64,000 nt of DNA from Terriglobia bacterium (GCA_020072815.1 JAIQGE010000012.1:186001-250000); one strand, 5' to 3'; shown: positions 9,454 to 18,336, numbered from the stretch's first letter. Notes: generated by a model not told the origin, from the sequence alone. Program-made: numbers and translations.

Positions 9454-10533
9454 TCAAGTGTTGGAAAACTTGCGCTGCAATCCGGGAATGGCCATGCGGC
9501 AACTTACGATCCGGCCGGTGCCGGCCAGAGTCATGAACGCCGTTTTGCCGTCAGGCCCGCCAAAACACATGTTCGAAGGCAGCGGTTCCGGCGCACCGAT
9601 ATCAAATCCAATGAACTCCAGAATTTCGCCTTTAGGAGAGACCACGGTGATGCCACCGTTGACCATGGGATCCAGGCCCTGCGGCATCATGGTGGCCGCG
9701 TAGATGTTTCCTTCGGCGTCCATGGTCATGGAATCCAGCTGGCCGCAGCCGGGAATCTTCGCCGTGAGCAAGTACGAACCGTCGAGCGTGCGCAGCGGAA
9801 ATCCGGAAGGACGCATATTGCACTTGATGGTCCCGGGGGAGGAGAGTTCCCAGTAAACGATCCATCGTGAAAGGGTTTCCGCCACGTAGAGGCGGTCTTC
9901 CTGGGGAGAAAGCACGATGCCGTTGGGAGACATGCGTCCGGGAATCTTCAGAATCGGCGTGCGCGATCCCGCGGGCAGGTAGTAAACACCGGTGACGTCG
10001 CGGGTGAACCCTTCGTCTTTGCCCCAGTCGGTAAACCAGAGCCCGCCGGTTGAATCGAAGGCCAGGTCGTCAGGGGCGCGAAGACCGCGAGGATCGGTCA
10101 AGGCGGGAATCCCGCAGGCCAGCACTTTGGGATTGGTTTGGGGCACAACTGATTGCGGCCCACACCAGGTTTCAAAGGCGCCGGTTGTCAAGTCAACTCT
10201 TTGAATTTCTCCGCCGGCGTATCCCGGGGCCTGGATGGTGGGAATGTTGAGCGTCCATGGCAATCCGGGAACCGTCTCAAAGGAAAAGCCTCCGCTGTTG
10301 CAGACGTAGAGAGCGCCGTCGGGCCCAAGAGCGCAGCCGTTGGGCGAGCCGCCGAGGTTGATGGATTTGGGCGGCAGGAATTTTCCGGGGTTGGCGGAGT
10401 CAGGAAGAAAATGGAGCAGCGCGCCGGCTTTCACATCCACGGCAACCAGGCTGCCGTCGGCGAGATAGACGGGGCCTTCCGGGTATCCCAAGCCACTGGC
10501 AACTTCGACGAATTCAGATTGGCGAAGACTCAT
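9454..10533 (-). CDS. SMP-30/gluconolactonase-like beta-propeller protein
   Basis: 359 aa from the ATG at 10533, whose first base is the last base of the kinase stop codon (TGATG overlap). Recognisable motifs include GYPEGPVYLADGSLVAVDV, GGSPNGCALGPDGALYVCNSGG, LRAPDDLAFDSTGGLWFTDWG and MSPNGIVLSPQEDRLYVAET. This is the six-bladed SMP-30/LRE fold, with acidic and Asn metal-site candidates in the PEGP, PDDL and SPNG turns. Family members hydrolyse sugar or other lactones with a divalent metal. No signal peptide is visible, so it is probably cytoplasmic, unlike its periplasmic neighbours. An upstream in-frame start exists but lies inside the kinase gene. Confidence 0.85.
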   Translation of the reverse strand: MSLRQSEFVEVASGLGYPEGPVYLADGSLVAVDVKAGALLHFLPDSANPGKFLPPKSINLGGSPNGCALGPDGALYVCNSGGFSFETVPGLPWTLNIPTIQAPGYAGGEIQRVDLTTGAFETWCGPQSVVPQTNPKVLACGIPALTDPRGLRAPDDLAFDSTGGLWFTDWGKDEGFTRDVTGVYYLPAGSRTPILKIPGRMSPNGIVLSPQEDRLYVAETLSRWIVYWELSSPGTIKCNMRPSGFPLRTLDGSYLLTAKIPGCGQLDSMTMDAEGNIYAATMMPQGLDPMVNGGITVVSPKGEILEFIGFDIGAPEPLPSNMCFGGPDGKTAFMTLAGTGRIVSCRMAIPGLQRKFSNT

Positions 10534-12701
10534 CAAGCACCTCTCTGCCGCAGGTGGGAATTTTCCAGGGCCTTGATACAGCCGCAAATCTTTTCGGCGA
10601 TAGCGGCCGAACGCGTGAAACCCAAACAGATCTTTTCGAAATGCTCAAGGGTAAACCCCGGGCTATAGGTCTGGATGGCGGCGAGGACCTTGAGCGCTTC
10701 ATCCTTATGGCCGCAGCGGCACAAGGCTTCAGCATAAAAAACCTGATGGAAGGTATAGCCGGGCTGCAACTCCACCGAGCGCCGGGCGCTAGTGACCGCA
10801 TCTTCATTCCGGTTGAGCCGTAAATTGGCGACGGTAATGAATTGCAGCCAGTAAGGGACCGAGGGGTGATCCGGCGCGTCCGCCAATAACCGGCTGAGGA
10901 TGCGATGGGCCTCAAGAATCTCCTTCTCGCCGCCCGCGCTGGCGTGCGCCAGGCCAAGGTAGCCCCAGGCAACCAGGTCAAATGGCGCAATTTGCACGGC
11001 GCGATTCAAGCACTGAACGGCTTTTTCATACTGGCCGTTTTGCAGCCAGACCAGCGAGCACGACGCGAGGACCTCCGATTCGTTAGGCGCGAGTTCACCT
11101 GCGCGCTCCGCGGCGGCAATGGCTTCCGCCCAGTCGCCCTGCGGATTGGGCGATATCCCGTGCAGCACGGTCTGCATGAGATACATGCTGAGAAACGCAT
11201 GCGCGGCGGCGTAAGCGGGATCCAGTTCCATGGCCCGGCGAAGCATGGAGATGGCCTGGGCCACGCCGGCGGGACTGAACTCATAGTTCCAGATGTGGTA
11301 GGCCTTGCGCACCAGGCCCCAGGCGTCCAGGTTGTCGGTGGGTGTGCGGTAAGCGAAGTCGGTGACCACGCGGATGAGGTGCCCGCCGACGGAACTGACG
11401 ATGGCCTTGGAAATCTCCTCCTGCATGTCAAAAATGTCGGTCATCATGCGGTCATATTTCTGGGCCCAGGCGACGCGCTCTTCAATGGCGTCCACCAACT
11501 CGACCACGACGCGCAGACGCGGGCCGGCGCGGCGCACCGTGCCGGTGACCACGTAGCGGGTGTTCAGCGTCCTGGCCACCGTCATGGGATCAGACGCCTG
11601 TTCCCCCAACTGAAAGGACGCCCTCTGCGGCGCCACGCGCAAACCGGGGACCCCGGTGAGGGCGCGGATGACTTCAGAAGCGAGTCCCGATGCCAAGTAA
11701 CCATCTTCCGGATCGGCGGCGACACTGCTAAACGGCAGGACCGCGATGGATGTCCTTTCCGTTCCGGTTGCCGGCGGAAGGATTGAGGATGTAGTCGTAC
11801 TGGAAACAACTGGCGCGGAGCGTGAGCGGGCCGCAGCCGACTCGGGCGAGCTGTCATCGGCTTGCCACCCGGCCGGAGTGATCCGCTGCGTCAGAGCCCG
11901 CATCATTTCTGTCATGGTGGGAAAGCGCTCTTCGCGGTCCTTGGCCAGCGCGCGCAGCGTGATTGCTTCCAGACTCGCGGGGATTTCCGGCCGGAGCTGG
12001 CGCACCGGCGTGGGCTCAGAGATTTGCATGGCGCGAATCAAGGCGACCGGATTGGGCGCGTGGAAGGGCAACTGGCCGGTGAGCATCTGGCTGAAGATCA
12101 CGCCGAAGGAAAAGATGTCCGCGCGCTGGTCCACTTGCTCGCCGCGGGCCTGCTCCGGCGCCATGTAGGCGATGGTGCCGACAACTTTGTCGCCGAACAC
12201 ACTCACGCTGCGCGTGGTGCTGTCCGTGGACCGCTCCGCCAGCTTGGCCAGACCGAAATCCAGAATTTTGATCCGGCCGGTGGGCCCCACCACAATGTTG
12301 CCGGGCTTGAGATCGCGATGGACAATCCCGGCCGCGTGCGCCGCCGCGATTCCGCTGCCAATTTGCAGGGCCAGTTCCAACGCGGTCTCCACGGGGAAGC
12401 CGTTTTCAGGAATCAGGTAGTTCAGCGTCTGCCCGGCCAGATACTCCATGACAATGCAGGCCAGGTCGCCTTCATGGACGATGTCAAGAATAGTGACGAT
12501 GGCGGGATGATTGAGCGACGACGCCAAGCGCGCTTCGCGGCGAAAGGCCTCTTCCAAAGCAGGATTGTGGGATTCCGGAGAAATGATTTTGACGGCGACG
12601 TCGCGGTCCAGACGCGTGTCACGGGCCTTGTAGACCACGCCCATGCCGCCGGCGCCCAGCTGCTCTTCAATCCGATAATGTCCCAGAGTTCGCCCGAGCA
12701 T
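10533..12701 (-). CDS. Ser/Thr protein kinase with TolB-like and TPR domains
   Basis: 722 aa from the ATG at 12701, preceded by a strong AGGAGG at good spacing; an in-frame start 48 bp upstream lacks this site. The Hanks-type kinase is complete: Gly loop GAGGMG (17-22), Lys38, HRDLKPGN (Asp130), DFG (148-150) and the APE-like MAPEQARG. About residues 310-450 form a TolB/FlgO-like domain (TSIAVLPFSS, then YVVTGTVRRAGPRLRVVVELVD), followed by TPR-type helical repeats to the end. No membrane helix is seen, so it is probably cytosolic. In this architecture, common in Acidobacteriota, the TPR part is thought to recruit partners. It leads the reverse-strand operon through the lactonase, di-heme and catalase-like genes. 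Confidence 0.9.
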   Translation of the reverse strand: MLGRTLGHYRIEEQLGAGGMGVVYKARDTRLDRDVAVKIISPESHNPALEEAFRREARLASSLNHPAIVTILDIVHEGDLACIVMEYLAGQTLNYLIPENGFPVETALELALQIGSGIAAAHAAGIVHRDLKPGNIVVGPTGRIKILDFGLAKLAERSTDSTTRSVSVFGDKVVGTIAYMAPEQARGEQVDQRADIFSFGVIFSQMLTGQLPFHAPNPVALIRAMQISEPTPVRQLRPEIPASLEAITLRALAKDREERFPTMTEMMRALTQRITPAGWQADDSSPESAAARSRSAPVVSSTTTSSILPPATGTERTSIAVLPFSSVAADPEDGYLASGLASEVIRALTGVPGLRVAPQRASFQLGEQASDPMTVARTLNTRYVVTGTVRRAGPRLRVVVELVDAIEERVAWAQKYDRMMTDIFDMQEEISKAIVSSVGGHLIRVVTDFAYRTPTDNLDAWGLVRKAYHIWNYEFSPAGVAQAISMLRRAMELDPAYAAAHAFLSMYLMQTVLHGISPNPQGDWAEAIAAAERAGELAPNESEVLASCSLVWLQNGQYEKAVQCLNRAVQIAPFDLVAWGYLGLAHASAGGEKEILEAHRILSRLLADAPDHPSVPYWLQFITVANLRLNRNEDAVTSARRSVELQPGYTFHQVFYAEALCRCGHKDEALKVLAAIQTYSPGFTLEHFEKICLGFTRSAAIAEKICGCIKALENSHLRQRGA

Positions 12702-12834
12702 CCCGCCTCCTGAGCTGGGGGTCCTGCGGGCCCGCGGCCCAAACTGCACTTGTGATCAGGATGCGGTGGAAGAAGCATCCACGCGCCCTGAGAATTGCCG
12801 TCTCAGTCGCATGGACGCCTAAACAATCTGGCTG

Positions 12835-12861
12835 CTATTTCCGGAAAAACACCGGAAATAG
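12835..12861. repeat. Perfect 10-bp inverted repeat
   Basis: CTATTTCCGG (12835-12844) and CCGGAAATAG (12852-12861) flank a 7-base A-rich loop. No T-run follows on either side, so it is a poor terminator. It lies 134 bp upstream of the kinase start and may be an operator or an mRNA leader hairpin. Confidence 0.6.
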
Positions 12862-13329
12862 AGGATTCCATGTAGGTACCTGCAAAAAAACTTGCAGAGC
12901 GTTCACCTGGTTCGACTGAGGCTTGCACGCTGCACAGCCTGATCCCGAGCCAAGCTTGCAAATCCGGCGCCCGGAAGTCTTGCGAGCTTCGGAGTTGCCT
13001 GGTTTTCTACCTGGCACTGGGTTGAGCTGTGGTCGGGACCGTGAGAAGGTCAATCCGAAGGACTTGCCGCCATTTCTTCCCGGGAAAGCTGTTTGTATGC
13101 GTCAATCCTTGTCTTGCGAACCTGAATACCTGGCACGGCCTGTGCAACTTGTGTCCACGATATTAGCATGAAGATATTCAACATTTCGTGGAAAAAACCC
13201 AATAGCCCATGGTTTTTGAAGCTCAAAATCGGGGAGCAGGGGTGTCTTACACGTGCTTTTTGGGGGATTGGTGGGAAAAAGGGTGGGTGAGGTCAGGATG
13301 GGGCAAAGGCTGAGCGTTCGAATCCCCAA

Positions 13330-13361
13330 GCTTCGCCAACAGCAGGCGAAAGCGTGGGCCA
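13330..13361. repeat. Dispersed hairpin repeat, copy 1
   Basis: The segment can fold through CTTCGCC and GGCGAAAG and continues AGCGTGGGCC. A close copy lies at 13841-13871, so the two bracket the small gene at 13382-13747. Confidence 0.55.
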
Positions 13362-13381
13362 ACAGCCGTGGCCCCCGCCCC

Positions 13382-13747
13382 CTAAACGACCCACAAGGAA
13401 CCGTCTTCGTTCACAAAATAAACAGCTTCTATGCTACGGTAGTCTTCGTCGCGGAGGGAAATTCTGAGGACTGAATCATCCTCAAAATAGATCGCGAGAT
13501 CGGTCCCCTCGACAACGCTGGCATCCTTCACTTTGACACCAATCCGAGCACATAGAGTATCTCTATACCCCTCTTCCCCCCACGACACAGTTTTCTCTGC
13601 CGTAGAGAGACAAGGCCAAGTGTATGCAGTCAAAGTTGGTCCGTCGAAACGAAGTTGAACATAGTCCAGCACGAATTCCACTGAACTGAGGGCTCTGCCC
13701 CTGATTTTTCTTAGCGATTCATTCAGCGTGTTGGGTAAGATCGCCAT
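13382..13747 (-). CDS. Hypothetical protein, 121 aa
   Basis: The protein begins MAILPNTLNESLRKIRGR and ends VYFVNEDGSLWVV. It is acidic, about 14 kDa, without membrane segments or a signal peptide. The alternation of charged turns and beta-like stretches (AIYFEDDSVLRISLRDEDY) suits a small single-domain beta protein, as in many immunity-type or DUF proteins, but I recognise no family. A GGGAG site precedes the ATG. It stands alone between two copies of a short hairpin repeat, which could mean it arrived with them. Confidence 0.7.
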   Translation of the reverse strand: MAILPNTLNESLRKIRGRALSSVEFVLDYVQLRFDGPTLTAYTWPCLSTAEKTVSWGEEGYRDTLCARIGVKVKDASVVEGTDLAIYFEDDSVLRISLRDEDYRSIEAVYFVNEDGSLWVV

Positions 13748-13840
13748 TTTCGATATTCTCCCATCATTCTAAGGCAGCCTGGAGTCTTGGTAGGACTTGC
13801 GGGATGTGGGCCATTGGGCCGGAAGGGCGGGCCATACGTC

Positions 13841-13871
13841 GCTTCGCCAACAGCGAGCGAAAGCGTGGGCC
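13841..13871. repeat. Dispersed hairpin repeat, copy 2
   Basis: This shares GCTTCGCCAACAGC and GCGAAAGCGTGGGCCA with the copy at 13330, differing by a few bases in the loop. It lies upstream of the FKBP gene. Confidence 0.55.
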
Positions 13872-13957
13872 ACGCGTCCCGTCCTACGTGGTTCTGGCTT
13901 TGAAGAATTCAAATGTGTGCGTTTTCTGATTTATGATGGATTTCTCGAGGAGACCAG

Positions 13958-14404
13958 ATGAAACGATTCGTTGTTGTTCTTACGGTGCTGACGGGCATGG
14001 GACTCTTGTTCGCCCAGGCCAAGAAAGAAGCCGCACCCGCCGGCCCCACAAAAGTTATGGGGAAACCGCAAAACACCGCTTCCGGCGTCGAATACTGGGA
14101 CATCAAGGTGGGCACGGGCGCGGTTGCCGTGTCCGGCAAGACCGTGAGCGTCCAATACACCGGTTGGCTCACGGACGGCAAAAAGTTCGACAGCTCTGTG
14201 GACCGCGACGAGCCTTTTGAGTTCCCGCTGGGCGCGGGCCGCGTGATTAAAGGATGGGACGAAGGCGTGGCCGGGATGCGAGTCGGCGGGAAGCGCCAGT
14301 TGAAGATTCCACCCGCTGCCGGCTACGGGGCCAGGGGAGCGGGCAACGTGATCCCACCCAACGCCACCCTGATCTTTGACGTGGAATTGCTGGGAGTGAA
14401 GTAA
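13958..14404 (+). CDS. Secreted FKBP-type peptidyl-prolyl cis-trans isomerase
   Basis: 148 aa. A cleavable signal peptide is likely ([21 protein letters not shown]), so the enzyme should act in the periplasm on proline-limited folding. The FKBP domain starts near residue 43 ([12 protein letters not shown]) and contains [35 protein letters not shown] and the closing [14 protein letters not shown], which together form the usual aromatic active-site pocket. A GAGGAG site precedes the ATG by 7-8 bases. It is a single gene; a TAGC-type repeat begins right after its stop codon. Confidence 0.93.
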   Translation: MKRFVVVLTVLTGMGLLFAQAKKEAAPAGPTKVMGKPQNTASGVEYWDIKVGTGAVAVSGKTVSVQYTGWLTDGKKFDSSVDRDEPFEFPLGAGRVIKGWDEGVAGMRVGGKRQLKIPPAAGYGARGAGNVIPPNATLIFDVELLGVK

Positions 14405-14458
14405 GCAAATGGCAATTGGCAATTAGCCGTTAGCCATTAGCACTTAGCCATTAGCCGT
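14403..14458. repeat. TTAGCCATTAGC-type short repeat block
   Basis: Degenerate units of 6-13 bases such as GGCAATTGGCAATTAGCC and TTAGCCATTAGC begin directly at the stop codon of the FKBP gene. Related blocks follow SecA and the Aas-like gene. Confidence 0.7.
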
Positions 14459-14531
14459 CGGCATCAGGCTTCCGGGCGGCGAAGCAAGGGTGACACCAGC
14501 CGGGCGAGTGCGAAGAATACAGAATGAAAAC

Positions 14532-14572
14532 TGGCCGGACGAGCATTGAACTCGCCCGGTCCGTTTCGTTTA
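14532..14572 (+). terminator. Possible intrinsic terminator for the FKBP gene
   Basis: GGCCGGACGAG pairs imperfectly with CTCGCCCGGTCC across a 7-base loop, and GTTTCGTTT follows. The stem has mismatches and lies 130 bp past the stop, so this is tentative. The rest of 14459-14730 shows no gene. Confidence 0.3.
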
Positions 14573-14730
14573 GCGTAAGCATGCCAGCCAGGTCAAGAAT
14601 AGTTCATCGTTCATCCTCCAAGACACCTTGCCAGACAAGCTGAGAGCGGTAGCTCACATCTCAGGTTAGCAAGAAATTGAGCCAACCATCGCTTAGCTCA
14701 CCTTGGCCGTCTCTATAAAGTTCGCAATGC

Positions 14731-15610
14731 TCATAAGGGCGTCCACGTCAGGCAATCGGCTGAGGAAGCGAGAGGCTGGGTGAGTGGAGGACCACGACGA
14801 TACCGCAGCACGGCATCGGGAGCCGAACAGAAACTCCGGCTACCGGTGCTGGGGTTGATGGGCGTGGCGGTGATCACGTATTCGGTGCAGCCTTCGGCCG
14901 TGCAGGCGGCGGACATGCTGAATTTGAATCCCGATTTATTGCACCAGACGCCGCCGGTGCAGGAGGGGCCGGCAATCAAGTCACCCACCAAGCAGGCATG
15001 CTGGGCGGAAGGATAGTCAGTTCTGCTGCAGTCGCCGCCGCCCGATCCCAGGAGGGCCATGTCGCGAGCATATCCGGCGCTTGGGTAGGCAGTGCTATAA
15101 GCAACCTAGGCGGTGTTGACCGTGCGCACCGTGCTCATGGCTGCAGAGTCATTGGCCACCATGCGGGAGCGCAGCAGGTTGGGAACGGCGATGGCGGCGA
15201 TGATCAACATGACGGGGATACCGACAACGACGCTGCTGTAGCCCAGGATCCAGCCGGCCAGGGCCATGCCATCCACCTTTAAGACGCCCCATGCTCTCCT
15301 GGATTTTCTTGCGCGACATGTGTCCGAGCACCACGGCGGGAATGCCGGCGAAGATCCACAAGCAAGTGACGGACAGGATCCCCAGCACCAGACTTGCGGT
15401 AGCTTTGCCGTCGGTGGGAGGCTCCATGCCTGGCCGTAGCACCTGGCTTGGCATGGCCTGCATCGCCGGCACGTTGAGCCAGGGTGACGCCGGTTGGCCG
15501 GAAGAAGGCGAGGGGGCCGGCGGCTGAGGCGCATTGGTCACCGGGGTATTGCACTGCGGGCAAACCGTTGCGGTATCCGGCATGTTGAAACCGCACTTGA
15601 AGCAGAACAT
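14731..15610 (-). pseudogene. Broken zinc-ribbon/DUF4190/pilin-like hybrid gene
   Basis: From the ATG at 15610 the product begins MFCFKCGFNMPDTATVCPQCN, a CX2C...CX2C zinc ribbon. A Pro-rich linker follows, then a DUF4190-like membrane pair (ATASLVLGILSVTCLWIFAGIPAVVLGHMSR). Near 15272-15282 the frame breaks: one extra base in AAAGGTGGATGG moves the continuation DGMALAGWILGYSS to another frame. That frame runs through VPNLLRSRMVANDSAAMSTVRTVNTA, meets TAG at 15106-15108, and then continues in the same frame through VAYSTAYPSAGYARDMALLG to a normal stop at 14731. The related pilins at 61.9 and 62.8 kb have GAG at the TAG position. Two independent lesions argue for a decayed gene, though sequencing error cannot be excluded. 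Confidence 0.8.
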
Positions 15611-15837
15611 GGACACCTCAATCTTTTTGACGGAAAAAAGTACTTGATTGGGAGCGAAATAGCAATCGTAAGAAGCGGGAATTAGAAACGTGCCGCACCT
15701 ACGGCGCTCAAGCTCATTGCGCTGCCTACCCACCGTTCCGGCTTCGCTGCGCTCGCCTCACAGTGGGCTAACCTCGGGTCGCGCCTGACGGCGCTCAGAG
15801 CCAACATCTTGGAGATAGCTCTCGCGATGATGTCGCA

Positions 15838-16335
15838 TCAAAATACCATCTCAAAGTAAATGAGCGGCGATTTGCGATAGACCACGCGGCCGACTTCGCG
15901 GAAGCCACATTTGGCGTAAAACTCGCCCGCGCCGGCATCGGCATCAAAGGCGTCCAGGCGGATGGCGCCGACAAGAAAAGCCCGCGCCCGTCGCACCGCT
16001 TCTTCCAGGAGCAACCGGCCGATTCCCTGGCGCTGCATCTCCGGAACCACGGCCATGCTGGTCAGGTAGAGCGCCTTCTTCACGGCGGTGAAATAAGTGG
16101 TGTCAATCGCCCAGGGCTTCTTGGTAGGCAAGTTGAGGGTTCCGACGATCGCGTTCCCGTTGCGCGCGATCACCACTTGCGCGTGCCGCATACCGAAGAG
16201 CACGCCTCGTTCCGTGACGTGGGCCGACCATGGTCCGTGGCCGTAGCGCGCGGTGAGATCGTCCGCTACCAGGTTGTGGAGCGCGGCGAGCTCGGCTGCG
16301 TGCGCGGGGGTTGCGAGGGAGAAGGAAAGGTCCAT
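15838..16335 (-). CDS. GNAT-family N-acetyltransferase
   Basis: 165 aa. The fold is recognised from LTSMAVVPEMQRQGIGRLLLEEAVRRA, whose RQGIG is the acetyl-CoA pyrophosphate-binding motif A, and the C-terminal AGEFYAKCGFREVGRVVYRKSPLIYFEMVF, a normal GNAT end. Members acetylate small amines, antibiotics or protein N-termini with acetyl-CoA in the cytosol; nothing here defines the substrate. No clear ribosome binding site precedes the ATG. It is a lone reverse-strand gene, not obviously linked to its neighbours. Confidence 0.87.
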   Translation of the reverse strand: MDLSFSLATPAHAAELAALHNLVADDLTARYGHGPWSAHVTERGVLFGMRHAQVVIARNGNAIVGTLNLPTKKPWAIDTTYFTAVKKALYLTSMAVVPEMQRQGIGRLLLEEAVRRARAFLVGAIRLDAFDADAGAGEFYAKCGFREVGRVVYRKSPLIYFEMVF

Positions 16336-16459
16336 GGGCGCGAATTAGTCTAACGCGATTTGGGAGATCGGTGAGCGAGCGGGGATGTGTCTCACGTAAA
16401 CCCTTCAGGTAGGGCATTTGCGACTCCCCGACGACTTTGTTTTCTGGAGAATTTACACC

Positions 16460-16481
16460 AGCACCGGCAGGAGTGCCGGTG
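16460..16481. repeat. Perfect 9-bp hairpin in an intergenic gap
   Basis: GCACCGGCA-GGAG-TGCCGGTGC folds perfectly with a 4-base loop. No T-run follows. The unit has the look of a dispersed palindromic repeat, but I see only one copy in this window. Confidence 0.6.
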
Positions 16482-16581
16482 CCACACGGTCCTTGAGTCT
16501 GGGAGCGTGTTCTCCAGCGCCAGGCAGAATCGTGTCCGCTGGCCAAGAGAATTGAAATATCACTGATACATCGCACTTCAA

Positions 16582-16968
16582 TTACGTCGTGGAAGGCTGA
16601 TCATTCTTCGGTTCTGAACCCAGACGAAGCACATTGCCGTCGGGATCCTCAAGTTGCATCTCCAGGGCCCACGGATAGTTTTTGGGCGGCATGCGAACGG
16701 GGATACCCACGGCCTTACATTCTTCGTAGAGCTGTTCGGCGTCTCCCACGCCGACCCAGACCCAGGCCGCGCCGCGTCCCTGACCGCCGCGGCACAGGTA
16801 GATGACAGCCGCATCGCGCGAGATGCAGGTGAAATCGTCTGAACCCCAACTGGCGTTCCTAAAGCCCAGCAGGTCAACATAAAATTTGAGGCTGGCCTTC
16901 ATGTTTTCTACGCGCAAGATTGGCTCACTGTGTTCAAAATGAACGCGCGCCCGAGTGCCCTCTGCCAT
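16582..16968 (-). CDS. Glyoxalase/bleomycin-resistance (VOC) family protein
   Basis: 128 aa from the ATG at 16968, chosen because GGAGA lies 8 bases upstream and the family's first strand (HFEHSEPILRVENMKASLKFYVDLLGF) begins shortly after. The second half has WVWVGVGDAEQLYEECKAVGI and the typical close WALEMQLEDPDGNVLRLGSE, where the Glu of MQLEDPDGN is the usual metal ligand. VOC proteins include glyoxalases, dioxygenases and resistance proteins that bind metal in a paired beta-alpha-beta-beta-beta fold. The substrate is not predictable. A longer in-frame start at 17058 has no ribosome binding site. Confidence 0.85.
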   Translation of the reverse strand: MAEGTRARVHFEHSEPILRVENMKASLKFYVDLLGFRNASWGSDDFTCISRDAAVIYLCRGGQGRGAAWVWVGVGDAEQLYEECKAVGIPVRMPPKNYPWALEMQLEDPDGNVLRLGSEPKNDQPSTT

Positions 16969-17128
16969 GGCGGTTTCTCCGGCGTAGATTTTAGCGCAGA
17001 GACTTGAGCGGCAAAAAGCGTGAGATCCGCACAGCCGAGGGCGGCTCCACCTCGCCACGCGAAGCGTGTGGTGGGGACCCGGGCTGTGCCACGCGAGCTT
17101 GGGGCCAGCTCAACCTGACTCAATACCC

Positions 17129-17166
17129 AAAATCCCCTGACAGGAAGCTGTTGCCTGCCAGGGGAT
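17129..17166 (-). terminator. Intrinsic terminator of the metallophosphoesterase gene
   Basis: On the reverse strand, ATCCCCTGGCAGG and CCTGTCAGGGGAT form a 13-bp stem with one G-T pair around a 9-base loop, followed by TTTT. It lies 40 bp past the stop codon of the gene ending at 17206. Confidence 0.8.
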
Positions 17167-17205
17167 GGCTGGGTCTTGCCGGTGTTCCGGTCTCTCGTCT
17201 TCTAC

Positions 17206-18336
17206 TTAGGGCGCGGGGACGGCCACGCGGTTGCCGGGGACGATCTGCGGCTGGAAGGCAAACACCTCGCGGCTGCGGGAGTTTACGAACACCTTGAGCC
17301 AGTTCACGTCATTGGTGCCGTTGCCCTGGTTGTCGCCAAAGGTCTCCACGCGGACGAAGTTTTCCAGGCGGCGTCCCTTGGAGTCGAGGAACGGTTTATC
17401 AACGCGGAAATAATGCGAGTCGCCGTGGACGTAAGCTACCGGCTTCTCGAAGGCGATCACCTGGTCGCGCAACGCGACGAGAAAATCGTGGAAGCCGTCA
17501 GGCAGGCCGTCAGTCTCGACGAGCGTTTTCGGGTCGCGCAGCGGCGCGCCGACTCCAGTAGAAAGATCAAAGCCGGGATCAGCCTGGGAAATAATCATGA
17601 CCGCTGCGGAACCGTGGGCTTTGGCCGCTGCAAAGCCGTCTTGCATCCAGGCGATGGTGGCACCGTTGCGGGCCGCGAACTCAAGAGGATCGGGGTTGGT
17701 GTCACACAGGTTGTTGCAGGAACCCTGAATGTTGAGCGTGATGTAGGTGACGCCGCCAAAAGTCCAGCGGCGGTTCTCCACGCAAGGCGTTGGGCCTTTC
17801 ACGCCCAGACAAAGCGGCGTGGACTGTACTTCCATGCGCATGGGATTCTGGCCGAGCGAAAACGGAGTGCTGAAGAACAAAGCGCGCTCGTGGTCGAGCC
17901 GTTCGAGCGAGTTGAAGCCGCCGTTGGACGCGCGGTCACAATCGGTCCAGTCGTTGTCGCCGGTGGTGAAGACGGCCGGGGCCTTCAGCGCGTTGAAGAA
18001 CCCAAGAGCCTGCGTGTAGAGAGCGTCCGTGCAAGTGGTAGGCGTGACCGAACCCGGTGTGCCGTTGCCGGCCTTCAGATCGCCGTCATGCACGGTGAAT
18101 GCCAACTCCTGCTTGTTCATGTCGGCAATCAAGTTGGGAACGCCGACTTGCGCCTGCACGTCAGAGTACGGCAGGTCGCCCCAGAGTCCGATGGCATACT
18201 TGCTGCGGCGTTCGCCGTCGTCACGGCTGTCGTTGTCGCGGCCCTGTGTGGACTGGGCGATGGTGGTTACCGCAAGAGCCAGCACGGCGATGGCCAGCAC
18301 GAACACATTGCGCGTCACGTCTTTCATGGTTGTCAT
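17206..18336 (-). CDS. Secreted calcineurin-like metallophosphoesterase
   Basis: 376 aa. It has a signal peptide (residues about 1-27, ending TTIAQS), so it should be exported. The two-metal site is visible: GDLPYSD, VHDGDLKAG, TTGDNDWTDCDR and VHGDSHYF correspond to the D-x-H/GD-x-x/GDN/GHxH blocks, with small deviations (for example YVHGDSHYFRVD at the end). The opening ANL-like block AIGLWGDLPYSD replaces the usual DxH, so metal binding may be altered. Cysteine pairs (CTDAL, CDRA, CLGV, CVEN, CNNLC) suggest disulphides in the periplasm. A GAGAGGA site precedes the start and a clear terminator follows. The natural substrate is unknown; phosphomonoesters or phosphodiesters are likely. Confidence 0.8.
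   Translation of the reverse strand: MTTMKDVTRNVFVLAIAVLALAVTTIAQSTQGRDNDSRDDGERRSKYAIGLWGDLPYSDVQAQVGVPNLIADMNKQELAFTVHDGDLKAGNGTPGSVTPTTCTDALYTQALGFFNALKAPAVFTTGDNDWTDCDRASNGGFNSLERLDHERALFFSTPFSLGQNPMRMEVQSTPLCLGVKGPTPCVENRRWTFGGVTYITLNIQGSCNNLCDTNPDPLEFAARNGATIAWMQDGFAAAKAHGSAAVMIISQADPGFDLSTGVGAPLRDPKTLVETDGLPDGFHDFLVALRDQVIAFEKPVAYVHGDSHYFRVDKPFLDSKGRRLENFVRVETFGDNQGNGTNDVNWLKVFVNSRSREVFAFQPQIVPGNRVAVPAP

Larger units (their letters stand above)
12702..13381. other. Gene-free interval upstream of the kinase operon
   Basis: About 680 bp separate the kinase start from the end of the next reverse-strand gene. I find no convincing gene. The interval holds the inverted repeat at 12835-12861 and the first copy of a short repeat at 13330. 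The kinase promoter should lie near 12750-12850 but I cannot identify it. Confidence 0.6.
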
